Positions 1 to 5,628 of a stretch of DNA of 6,885 bases are shown here, piece by piece. A model generated the notes under the pieces. That model worked only from the letters and a program-made list of their open reading frames with translations, made no database searches and had not been told where the DNA came from. Origin of the DNA: Alphaproteobacteria bacterium (GTDB taxonomy: Bacteria; Pseudomonadota; Alphaproteobacteria; Sphingomonadales; Sphingomonadaceae); contig JAQGLD010000025.1 in NCBI GenBank assembly GCA_028293055.1, positions 1-6,885 on the forward strand, in the 5' to 3' direction. The position numbers and the translations under genes are program-made. Within the stretch, counting starts at the first letter, position 1. Each line of letters opens with the position of its first letter.

Positions 1-1
1 C

Positions 2-619
2 GGAGAGGCGGACTACGAATTGCGCTGGTTCACCCCTGCGGTCGAGGTCGTGCTGTGCGGACATGCCACCCTCGCCGCCGGCCATGTCCTGATCGGCGAT
101 CGCGAACGAATCCGTTTCCGCACCCGAAAGTCCGGCTTGCTCGAAGTCGCCCGCAAGGCCGACGGCTATGAGCTGACCCTTCCCGCCTGGAAGGCCGAGC
201 CGAAACCGCTGCCGGACGTTCTCGCAGCGCTGGGCTGCGAGGCGGTTGGGACACTCTGGCACCCGCTCGGCTATGCCTTGATCATCGTCGAGGACGAGGC
301 CCGGATCCTCGCGCTCGCGCCGGATTTCCGGGCGCTCGCCCGGATCGGAGACATATTGACCATCGTCAGCGCGCCCGGATCGAAGAGCGACATCGTGAGC
401 CGGGTCTTCGCCGCGGGCGCCGGGATAGACGAGGATCCGGTGACCGGCTCCGCCCATTCGGTCTCGGTGCCCTATTGGGCCGAGCGGCTGGGCCGCGACA
501 GCTTCACAGCCTGGCAGGCGAGCAAGCGCGGCGGAGCGCTCGCCTGCCGGCTCGCCGGCGACCAGGTCGTGCTCGGCGGAAAATGCGTGACCGTGCTCGA
601 AGGCACTTTCATCCTCTAG
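2..619 (+). CDS. PhzF-family isomerase/epimerase (5' end outside window)
   Basis: PhzF/diaminopimelate-epimerase-fold protein; family members catalyse isomerisation or epimerisation without cofactor, and the substrate of this one cannot be told from sequence. The open frame runs to the left edge from position 2 (reading GEADYELRWFTP), so the TTG at 20 is internal, not the start. Visible signatures are RWFTP followed by EVVLCGHATLAAGHVL, which holds the conserved active-site His of the CGHAT motif, and the later EDPVTGSAHS motif, which carries the conserved Asp and Ser of the active-site loop. A KRGG segment near the C terminus corresponds to the usual RQGxxxGR/RGG region. The N-terminal segment with the catalytic Glu lies outside the window. 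It ends with TAG, 42 nt before an Old Yellow Enzyme gene on the same strand, so the two may be co-transcribed. The family assignment is secure; the biological role is not. Confidence 0.9.
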   Translation, partial: GEADYELRWFTPAVEVVLCGHATLAAGHVLIGDRERIRFRTRKSGLLEVARKADGYELTLPAWKAEPKPLPDVLAALGCEAVGTLWHPLGYALIIVEDEARILALAPDFRALARIGDILTIVSAPGSKSDIVSRVFAAGAGIDEDPVTGSAHSVSVPYWAERLGRDSFTAWQASKRGGALACRLAGDQVVLGGKCVTVLEGTFIL

Positions 620-661
620 GACCGTTCCGCCGCTTCACTTCGTCGAGATCGGAAAAACCCT

Positions 662-1759
662 ATGCCGAGCGCCCTTTTCACGCCGCTCAAGGTCGGCACC
701 CGCGAGCTTCGAAACCGCATCGTGATCGCTCCGATGTGCCAATATTCGGCCGACGGCGCCGGCAATGCGACCGACTGGCATGTCATCCATCTCGGAAACC
801 TTTCGCATTCGGGCGCAGCGCTGCTGACTATCGAAGCGACCGCGGTCACCGAGGAAGGGCGGATCTCGCCCGACGATCTCGGCCTGTGGAACGACGACAA
901 TGAAGCTGCGCTGGCTGGGGTGCTGGCCAGCGTCCGGCGCCACTCAGACATGCCGATCGGGATCCAGCTCGCCCATGCCGGCCGCAAGGCCTCGACCCGC
1001 GTCCCCTGGCAGGGCGGATCCCAGATCGGTCCCGACGAAGCGACCGGCTGGCAGACGGTGGCGCCGTCGCCATTCCCGTTCGGCGAGGGCGAAAATCCGC
1101 CGGTTGCGCTCGATCGGTCCGGGCTCGAGCGAATTCGCGACGGCTTCGCGACGGCCGCGCGGCGCTCGGAACGGCTCGGGATCGACCTGGTCCAGCTCCA
1201 CGGCGCGCACGGCTATCTGCTCCACCAATTCCTGTCGCCGCTCTCCAACCGGCGCGACGACGAATATGGCGGCAGCCTCGAGAACCGGATGCGGTTCCCG
1301 CTCGAGGTGTTCGATGCGGTGCGCTCTGCCTTTGCCGGGCCACTGACGATGCGGGTGTCGGGCACCGACTGGGTCGCGGGCGGGTGGGACGTCGAGCAGA
1401 CCATCGCCTTCGCCCGAGCGCTCGAATCGCGCGGCTGCGACGGTATCCATGTCTCCTCGGGCGGCCTCAGCCCGGCTCAGGCCATCCCGATCGGCCCCAG
1501 TTACCAGGTGCCGCTCGCCCGTGCGGTCAAGCAGGCGGTCGCGATCCCGGTCGTGGCGGTCGGGCTCATCACCGGCTTCGAGCAGGCCGAGGCGATCGTT
1601 GGTACCGGCGACGCGGACGCGATCGCGCTTGCCCGCGGCATTCTCTACGATCCGCGATGGCCCTGGCACGCCGCGGCGCATTTCGGGGCGAAGGTGAAGG
1701 CGCCAAACCAGTATCTGCGCTGCCAGCCACGCCAGCATCCAGGCCTGTTCGACGATTGA
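662..1759 (+). CDS. NADH:flavin oxidoreductase, Old Yellow Enzyme family (YqjM/NamA-like)
   Basis: FMN-dependent ene-reductase of the YqjM-type OYE class, expected to reduce activated C=C bonds with NAD(P)H in the cytoplasm; the physiological substrate is unknown. The 365-aa TIM barrel has near the N terminus IAPMCQYSA, with Cys26 and Tyr28 at the positions typical of YqjM-like enzymes. Further on are QLAHAGRK (residues 102-109), the substrate-binding pair His180/His183 in QLHGAHGYLLHQFLSP, the NRRDDEYGGSLENR signature (196-209), and FMN-phosphate-binding VAVGLI and ALARG (298-326). The length matches the family. The ATG at 662 is preceded by a weak GGA ribosome site 8 nt away and fits the usual N terminus (LFTPLKVG). 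It lies 42 nt after the PhzF-like gene in the same direction, so the pair may form an operon. A palindromic repeat, not a T-rich terminator, follows the gene. Confidence 0.95.
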   Translation: MPSALFTPLKVGTRELRNRIVIAPMCQYSADGAGNATDWHVIHLGNLSHSGAALLTIEATAVTEEGRISPDDLGLWNDDNEAALAGVLASVRRHSDMPIGIQLAHAGRKASTRVPWQGGSQIGPDEATGWQTVAPSPFPFGEGENPPVALDRSGLERIRDGFATAARRSERLGIDLVQLHGAHGYLLHQFLSPLSNRRDDEYGGSLENRMRFPLEVFDAVRSAFAGPLTMRVSGTDWVAGGWDVEQTIAFARALESRGCDGIHVSSGGLSPAQAIPIGPSYQVPLARAVKQAVAIPVVAVGLITGFEQAEAIVGTGDADAIALARGILYDPRWPWHAAAHFGAKVKAPNQYLRCQPRQHPGLFDD

Positions 1760-1774
1760 GGAGGCTGTCGGCCC

Positions 1775-1845
1775 TTGTCTCCCGGCGTAGGCCGGAACCA
1801 GACGGGGCGCGATGAGACTGGCCCCCGGCCTACGCCGGGAAACAA
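1775..1845. repeat. REP-like inverted repeat between convergent genes
   Basis: Two 16-bp arms are exact reverse complements: TCCCGGCGTAGGCCGG (1780-1795) and CCGGCCTACGCCGGGA (1825-1840). After one mismatch the pairing extends four more base pairs (1775-1778 with 1842-1845). Each arm is itself partly palindromic, and the 29-nt spacer holds a further CCAG/CTGG pairing (1798-1801 with 1818-1821). No T-run follows on either strand, so it is not a canonical intrinsic terminator. It is most like the dispersed REP-type palindromes common in sphingomonad intergenic DNA. It occupies most of the gap between the converging OYE and Nudix genes and could protect or define the 3' ends of both transcripts. 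Confidence 0.75.
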
Positions 1846-1858
1846 CTGGCGCAATGAG

Positions 1859-2314
1859 TCATGATTGTCTCTCCAGCGCATCCAGCATCGGCAGCTGGCT
1901 TGGCAGCATCATCGCCCGGGCCTCGGCGAGCGGGAACCAGCGCGCTTCCTCGACCTCTGGGAAATCCTGGAAGCGGCCGCTCTTCGGCGGATATTCGAGG
2001 CTGAACGCAATGCTGGTCATGGACTCCGGATCGAAATCGCCTTCGAGCGCGAATGCCTCGACGATCTTGCCGCCGGCCTGGCGCACCCGGCAGAGTGGCC
2101 TGGGCACGCCTTCGGGACGGCTGCCGAGCTCCTCCTCGAACTCGCGCAACGCGGCGGCGAGCATCGCCTCGCCGGGCTCGACCACTCCCTTGGGAATCAT
2201 CCAGGCCCCAGCGTCGCGTCCGCGCCAGAATGGCCCGCCCGGCCTCACGAGCAGGACTTCCGTCGCATCGCCGCGCCGCCGATAGAGCAATATTCCGGCG
2301 CTGATGACCGGCAA
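1859..2314 (-). CDS. Nudix hydrolase, COG4119-like predicted NTP pyrophosphohydrolase
   Basis: A 151-aa Nudix-fold protein, expected to hydrolyse a nucleoside diphosphate linked to another moiety with Mg2+. The Nudix box is intact: G43, E49, then REFEEELG at 57-64, supplying the metal-binding glutamates. The N-terminal ISAGILLYRR, LLVRPGGPFW and GAWMIPKG segments resemble the COG4119 group, whose substrate is not well defined. The start is inferred as TTG at 2314. The frame is closed just upstream by the TGA that also ends mscL, and no ATG or GTG precedes the conserved region. Only 3 nt (AAG) separate the mscL stop from this TTG, so it is probably translated by coupling to mscL. The gene ends 14 nt from a REP-like palindrome and converges on the OYE gene. 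Confidence 0.9.
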   Translation of the reverse strand: MPVISAGILLYRRRGDATEVLLVRPGGPFWRGRDAGAWMIPKGVVEPGEAMLAAALREFEEELGSRPEGVPRPLCRVRQAGGKIVEAFALEGDFDPESMTSIAFSLEYPPKSGRFQDFPEVEEARWFPLAEARAMMLPSQLPMLDALERQS

Positions 2315-2317
2315 CTT

Positions 2318-2740
2318 TCAGCCCCGGCCCTTCAGCGCATCGCGGATCTCGCGGAGCAGAAGCACGTCCTCCGGCGGCCCGGCCGGCGCCTCCGCCTTGC
2401 GCCCGATCGCACGGTTGGCGGCCTTGATCAGGAGGAAGATGATGAAGGCGAGGATCAGGAAGTTCACAAGAGCGGTGATGAACGCGCCGTAGCCGAACAT
2501 CGGCACTCCGGCCGCCTTGAGCGCGGCATAGCTCAGCACCCCGTGATAGGTCGGCGGGATCGGGCCGAGCAGGACATAATGGTTGGAGAAATCGAGGCCG
2601 CCGGTGATCGCTCCGACGAGGGGCATGATCATGTCGGCGGTGAGCGAGGTGACGATCGCCCCGAAGGCGGCGCCGATGATCACGGCGACGGCCAGGTCGA
2701 GCACGTTGCCGCGCGCGATAAAAGCTCTGAATTCCCCCAT
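2318..2740 (-). CDS. mscL: Large-conductance mechanosensitive channel MscL
   Basis: Inner-membrane pentameric channel that opens at high membrane tension and releases solutes during hypo-osmotic shock. The 140-aa length is typical. The N-terminal amphipathic stretch MGEFRAFIARGNVLDLAV leads into TM1 (about residues 13-45, with the VIIGAAFGAIVTSLTADMIMPLVG core). A periplasmic loop (about 46-78) follows, then TM2 (about 81-106, FGYGAFITALVNFLILAFIIFLLI), and a C-terminal helix LLREIRDALKGR. The start was set at the ATG at 2740, not at an upstream in-frame codon at 2776, because the family begins M-x-EF and because AGGGGA (2747-2752 on the minus strand) sits 6 nt upstream as a good ribosome site. 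It follows the pirin gene after 100 nt containing 18-bp tandem repeats and precedes the Nudix gene by 3 nt. Confidence 0.97.
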   Translation of the reverse strand: MGEFRAFIARGNVLDLAVAVIIGAAFGAIVTSLTADMIMPLVGAITGGLDFSNHYVLLGPIPPTYHGVLSYAALKAAGVPMFGYGAFITALVNFLILAFIIFLLIKAANRAIGRKAEAPAGPPEDVLLLREIRDALKGRG

Positions 2741-2784
2741 TTCAATTCCCCTGCCTGTGCCCGGGCAGCGTCGCATGCCGCGCC

Positions 2785-2838
2785 CCCGCCTTCAAGCATG
2801 GCCCCGCCTTCAAGCATAGCCTCGCCTTCAAGCATGTC
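2785..2838. repeat. Three tandem copies of an 18-bp repeat upstream of mscL
   Basis: Copies lie at 2785-2802, 2803-2820 and 2821-2838 with no spacer. The shared core is CGCCTTCAAGCAT, and only positions near the ends of the unit differ. The array sits between the stop of the pirin gene (2841) and the ribosome site of mscL (2747-2752), in what would be the mscL 5' leader or promoter region on the minus strand. No known protein-binding site was recognised in the unit. It may be a slippage-generated minisatellite or a repeated operator. Confidence 0.85.
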
Positions 2839-2840
2839 GG

Positions 2841-3689
2841 TCAGAGGCTGCCGAAGCGTCCCGCCTGATAGTCGCTGATCGCCTCGACGATCTGCTCGCG
2901 GCTGTTCATCACGAACGGACCGTGGGCGACGATCGGCTCGGCGAACGCAGCGCCATGGCCGAACAGGATCAGCGCGCCCTGGGCCGATGCCATCGATACC
3001 CCGTCTCCTTCATCTTCGAGCTCGGCCAGGTTCCAGGTCGGCGCGGGCGTGCCGTCGATCTCGGCCGAGCCCCTGACGATATAGAGGAAGACGCTGCGTC
3101 CGGCCGCGACCGGCACTTGGATGCGGCCGCCCGGGGCCAGCTCGATCGTCATCAGCCGCACATCCGCAAGCGGCTTTATCGGAGCCTCGCGCTCGCCCCA
3201 ATCCTGCGAAACGAGATGAAGCTTCGCCCCGGGCAGCTCGACCGTCGGAATGTCGGCGGCTTCGAGCCCGGCATAAAAGGGCTCGGTCATCTTCAGGCTC
3301 GCCGGCAGGTTGATCCAGAGCTGGAGGATCTCGAGGGGCCCGCCGTGGCGCTTGAAGCTCTCCGGCGACAGCTCGGCATGGACCACTCCGCGACCGGCGG
3401 TCATCCACTGGACCCCGCCGGGATGGATCACGCTTTCATGACCGCCGCTGTCGAGATGCGAGAGCTCGCCGTCGAGGATGAAGGTGACGGTCTCGAAGCC
3501 GCGATGCGGATGAGGCCCGAACGGAAGGCCACGATTGTTCGGCTCATAGGCTTGCGGGCCATGATGGTTGAGGAACAGGAAAGGATCGAGATGCTCGAGA
3601 CCCGGCCCTGGTATCGCCCGGCGGGTGACGAGATCGCCGATATCGTCGCGATAGGAGGGGTGGAGGCGTTTCACCTTGCGCGAATGCAT
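2841..3689 (-). CDS. Pirin-family bicupin protein
   Basis: A 282-aa two-cupin protein of full family length. The N-terminal cupin carries the metal-binding set of pirins: His60 and His62 in GPHPHRGFETVT, and His104 and Glu106 in GVVHAELS, matching the Fe-binding His/His/His/Glu of human pirin. The pirin signatures DPFLFLNHHGP and GGVQWMTAGRG are present. The C-terminal cupin (about 170-265) is degenerate. Bacterial pirins have been linked to quercetin dioxygenase activity or to modulation of metabolic enzymes; which applies here cannot be decided. The ATG at 3689 has an AGGA site at 3697-3700 (minus strand) that overlaps the TGA of mnmA (3700-3702). The 10-nt gap suggests co-transcription and coupled translation with mnmA. 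Confidence 0.95.
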   Translation of the reverse strand: MHSRKVKRLHPSYRDDIGDLVTRRAIPGPGLEHLDPFLFLNHHGPQAYEPNNRGLPFGPHPHRGFETVTFILDGELSHLDSGGHESVIHPGGVQWMTAGRGVVHAELSPESFKRHGGPLEILQLWINLPASLKMTEPFYAGLEAADIPTVELPGAKLHLVSQDWGEREAPIKPLADVRLMTIELAPGGRIQVPVAAGRSVFLYIVRGSAEIDGTPAPTWNLAELEDEGDGVSMASAQGALILFGHGAAFAEPIVAHGPFVMNSREQIVEAISDYQAGRFGSL

Positions 3690-3699
3690 GTCCGCTTCC

Positions 3700-4806
3700 T
3701 CAGGCAGGCTCGAGCTCGGCCGCTACCGTCTCGTCGATCCAGCCGCCGCCGAGCAAGCGATCGCCCTGGTAGAGAACCGCCGCCTGGCCCGGGGACACTC
3801 CATATTCGGCCGCTTCGAAATGGATCGAGTCGCCGTCGAAGCGGACCGGCGCCGGCCGTGCCATCGACCGGACCTTGGCGGTCAGCCCTTCTCTTTGGTC
3901 CTCCCCGAGCCAGTTGAGACCCGACAGGCGGGCGGCGCGGATCGCGAGCGCCCGCTTCGGCCCGACGACGACCCGCCGCGGTCCAGGCTCGATGCGAACG
4001 ACATAGAGCGGCTCGGGCTGCCCGCCGATTTCGAGGCCGCGGCGCTGGCCGACGGTGAAATGGATGAGGCCGGCATGGTTGCCGAGCACATTGCCGGCGA
4101 GATCGACGATCTCACCGGCCTCCGCCGCTTCCGGCCGGACCTTCTTGACCACCGCCGCATAGTCTCCACCGGGAACGAAGCAGATGTCCTGGCTGTCGGG
4201 CTTCTCGGCGACTCCGAGGCCGAGGTCCCGGGCCAGCTCGCGGACGACAGGCTTGGGCAGACCGCCAAGCGGGAAGCGGAGATAGTCTAGCTGTTCGGCG
4301 GTTGTGGCGAACAGGAAATAGCTCTGGTCGCGCGCCGGATCGGCGGCGCGGTGCAGCTCGGCTCCATTCGCGCCGGGCACCCGACGGACATAATGGCCGG
4401 TGGCGAGGCAATCGGCGCCGAGATCGCGGGCGAGGCCGAGCAGGTCGGTGAACTTCACTCCCTGGTTGCACGAGATGCAGGGGATCGGGGTGCGCCCCTT
4501 CATATATTCGTCGGCGAAGCGATCGATCACGCTGTCGCGGAAGCGGCTCTCATAATCGAAGACATAATGGGCGATACCGAGCCGGTCGGCGACGGTCCGA
4601 GCGTCATGGATATCCTGGCCCGCGCAGCAGGTCCTCGACCGGCCGATCGCGGCGCCATGGTCGTAGAGCTGCAGGGTCACTCCGATCACCTCTGCGCCGC
4701 TGCGCGCTGCCAGCGCGGCGACGACCGAACTGTCGACTCCGCCCGACATGGCGACGACGATCCGCGCCTGCGAGGCTGGGCGGTCGAGCTGGAAATCGGC
4801 AATCAT
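3700..4806 (-). CDS. mnmA: tRNA-specific 2-thiouridylase MnmA (TrmU)
   Basis: Catalyses ATP-dependent 2-thiolation of wobble uridine U34 in tRNA-Lys, -Glu and -Gln; in model bacteria sulfur is delivered through the cysteine desulfurase/Tus relay or directly. The 368-aa protein shows the PP-loop SGGVDSS at residues 21-27, the alphaproteobacterial segment [12 protein letters not shown] (59-70) and the [15 protein letters not shown] motif. Cys113 of that motif aligns with catalytic Cys102 of the E. coli enzyme. [13 protein letters not shown] (130-142) and [13 protein letters not shown], with the second catalytic Cys209 (E. coli Cys199), follow. The C-terminal half (about 225-368) has the expected [12 protein letters not shown] and [18 protein letters not shown] beta-barrel segments. 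The ATG at 4806 has no clear Shine-Dalgarno site but leaves a normal short N-terminal extension before the PP-loop. It heads the leftward cluster. Confidence 0.97.
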   Translation of the reverse strand: MIADFQLDRPASQARIVVAMSGGVDSSVVAALAARSGAEVIGVTLQLYDHGAAIGRSRTCCAGQDIHDARTVADRLGIAHYVFDYESRFRDSVIDRFADEYMKGRTPIPCISCNQGVKFTDLLGLARDLGADCLATGHYVRRVPGANGAELHRAADPARDQSYFLFATTAEQLDYLRFPLGGLPKPVVRELARDLGLGVAEKPDSQDICFVPGGDYAAVVKKVRPEAAEAGEIVDLAGNVLGNHAGLIHFTVGQRRGLEIGGQPEPLYVVRIEPGPRRVVVGPKRALAIRAARLSGLNWLGEDQREGLTAKVRSMARPAPVRFDGDSIHFEAAEYGVSPGQAAVLYQGDRLLGGGWIDETVAAELEPA

Positions 4807-4894
4807 GGCGGCCGCTACATAGGAGCGCGGAGGCGAAAAGCCCAGTGATCAGCGCTTTAACCGCGTCTTCAACCCTGTTCGCTACACCGGCCGC
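4807..4894. promoter_or_regulatory. Divergent control region of mnmA and the small ORF, with a CtrA-like box
   Basis: These 88 bp separate the mnmA start from the ATG of the rightward small ORF, so any promoters for both should lie here or nearby. At 4857-4871 is TTAA-N7-TTCA, a 7/8 match to the symmetric CtrA box TTAA-N7-TTAA. On the minus strand TTGAAG within the same stretch could be a sigma-70 -35 element for mnmA, but no convincing -10 element follows at the right distance. The assignment is speculative. Confidence 0.25.
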
Positions 4895-5155
4895 ATGGAT
4901 CTTGGTTTCCTTGGCCGCGCCGAGAAGCGCTTCGCGAGCCGCGACACCGCACAGCCCGATTTCGGAATGCTGCTGGTGGCGTTGCGGGCGCAGGCCTCGG
5001 CGAGCCCGGCGGTGCAGGCTCTCGTCCAGTGGAAGATGCGGCGTCCGTTCGCCCATCCGCTGGCGGAAATCCTGCTTTGCGGTCCTTCGTGGCGGCAGGC
5101 GGTAGCGGTCCAGGGCGGCTGTTTCAGCCCGCTCTGTGCACGCCATGTAAACTGA
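4895..5155 (+). CDS. Small hypothetical protein between mnmA and sciP
   Basis: An 86-aa ORF that I do not recognise. It begins MDLGFLGRAEKRFASRD, has a helical-looking hydrophobic middle (FGMLLVALRAQ, then VQALVQWKMRRPF), and ends with a Cys-containing tail (LLCG, GGCFSPLCARHVN). There is no signal peptide or clear membrane segment. Support for coding is indirect: most third codon positions are G or C, as in the neighbouring genes. The amino-acid mix is also protein-like, whereas the overlapping frames on either strand are Arg/Ser-rich and look like shadows. No good ribosome site precedes the ATG. It lies between the divergent mnmA start and sciP, 109 nt before the sciP start. Without this gene, 4807-5264 would be a 458-bp gap. 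It may be lineage-specific or spurious. Confidence 0.5.
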   Translation: MDLGFLGRAEKRFASRDTAQPDFGMLLVALRAQASASPAVQALVQWKMRRPFAHPLAEILLCGPSWRQAVAVQGGCFSPLCARHVN

Positions 5156-5255
5156 GATGAAGGGGAAATTTACCTTGGCATTTCAGCCTTCCTTCAACGG
5201 CGAGGCTTAAGGCGGTTCCCGGAAGCAGGACACGGCCAGAATTGTCATCGATTTT

Positions 5256-5262
5256 GAGGTGG
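5256..5262 (+). promoter_or_regulatory. Ribosome binding site deciding the sciP start
   Basis: GAGGTGG lies 2 nt before the ATG at 5265, with its AGG core 5 nt upstream. An in-frame GTG at 5259 falls inside this purine-rich element and would have no ribosome site of its own. The ATG at 5265 is therefore the better start. Confidence 0.65.
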
Positions 5263-5264
5263 TA

Positions 5265-5564
5265 ATGATCGAGAATCAAAAGATACGGCCAGCGCAGGTC
5301 ATCGGCCCCCTTGGGGAGCCGCTGACTCTGGACAGCTTGCCGCCTGCAGCGACGACCCGCTGGGTCGTTCGCCGCAAGGCCGAGGTCGTTGCCGCGGTCA
5401 ATGGCGGCCTGCTCAGCGTCGACGAAGCCTGCGAACGCTACAGCCTGACTCTCGAGGAGTTCGCGGGCTGGCAGCGGGCGGTGGACCGCTCGGGCATGCC
5501 CGGCCTGCGGGTCACCCGCATCCAGCATTACAAGTCGCTTTACGAACGCCAGCAGAAGTTCTGA
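5265..5564 (+). CDS. sciP: SciP-like CtrA inhibitor (DUF1153)
   Basis: A 99-aa protein matching SciP of Caulobacter, a small helix-turn-helix protein that binds CtrA and prevents it from activating transcription, helping to time cell-cycle gene expression. The signature is clear: VIGPLGEPLTLDSLPP (12-27), TRWVVRRKAEVVAAVNGGLLS (31-51), EACERYSLTLEEFAGWQRAVDR (54-75) and GLRVTRIQHYK (80-90). The HTH-like helices span roughly 36-72. The length is close to the usual 90-100 residues. The upstream 109 nt hold its leader and presumably its promoter, but no clear sigma-70 elements or full CtrA box were seen there. It is followed by a strong terminator and so is probably monocistronic or the last gene of a short unit with the preceding ORF. 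SciP is restricted to Alphaproteobacteria, which supports the taxonomic reading. Confidence 0.93.
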   Translation: MIENQKIRPAQVIGPLGEPLTLDSLPPAATTRWVVRRKAEVVAAVNGGLLSVDEACERYSLTLEEFAGWQRAVDRSGMPGLRVTRIQHYKSLYERQQKF

Positions 5565-5590
5565 AGGCTCGCGTTTCAGTCTAAGCTCAC

Positions 5591-5625
5591 GGGGCCCCGT
5601 TCGAAAGAACGGGGCCCTTTCGTTT
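5591..5625 (+). terminator. Intrinsic terminator of sciP
   Basis: An 11-bp perfect stem (GGGCCCCGTTC at 5592-5602 with 5607-5617) closes on a GAAA tetraloop (5603-5606), is extended by one G-U pair, and is followed by TTTCGTTT. It lies 27 nt after the sciP stop. On the opposite strand the stem has no T-run, so it should act mainly on rightward transcripts. It sits in the convergent gap with dnaE2. Confidence 0.9.
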
Positions 5626-5628
5626 GGG

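Noticed and set aside
2680..2835. 51-codon minus-strand ORF encoding a repeated MLEG hexapeptide, starting 5 nt after the pirin stop and overlapping mscL
   Set aside because: No ribosome site, and its repeat merely reflects the 18-bp tandem array; it overlaps the mscL start out of frame. A leader peptide role cannot be excluded but is unsupported.
1865..2878. Long plus-strand open frame (337 codons) opposite the Nudix and mscL genes
   Set aside because: It is antisense to two clearly recognised genes, has a His/Arg/Glu-rich composition typical of a GC-rich shadow frame, and matches no family I know.
2922..3917. Long plus-strand open frame opposite the pirin gene and the end of mnmA
   Set aside because: Antisense shadow; pirin and MnmA motifs on the other strand are unambiguous.
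4604..5146. Minus-strand open frame (180 codons) covering the mnmA upstream region
   Set aside because: It overlaps about 200 bp of mnmA in another frame and is Arg-rich without motifs; the plus-strand ORF at 4895 is the more protein-like reading of this region.
5171..5195. Possible sigma-54 promoter (TTGGCA) upstream of sciP
   Set aside because: The required GC-containing -12 element is absent at the fixed spacing.
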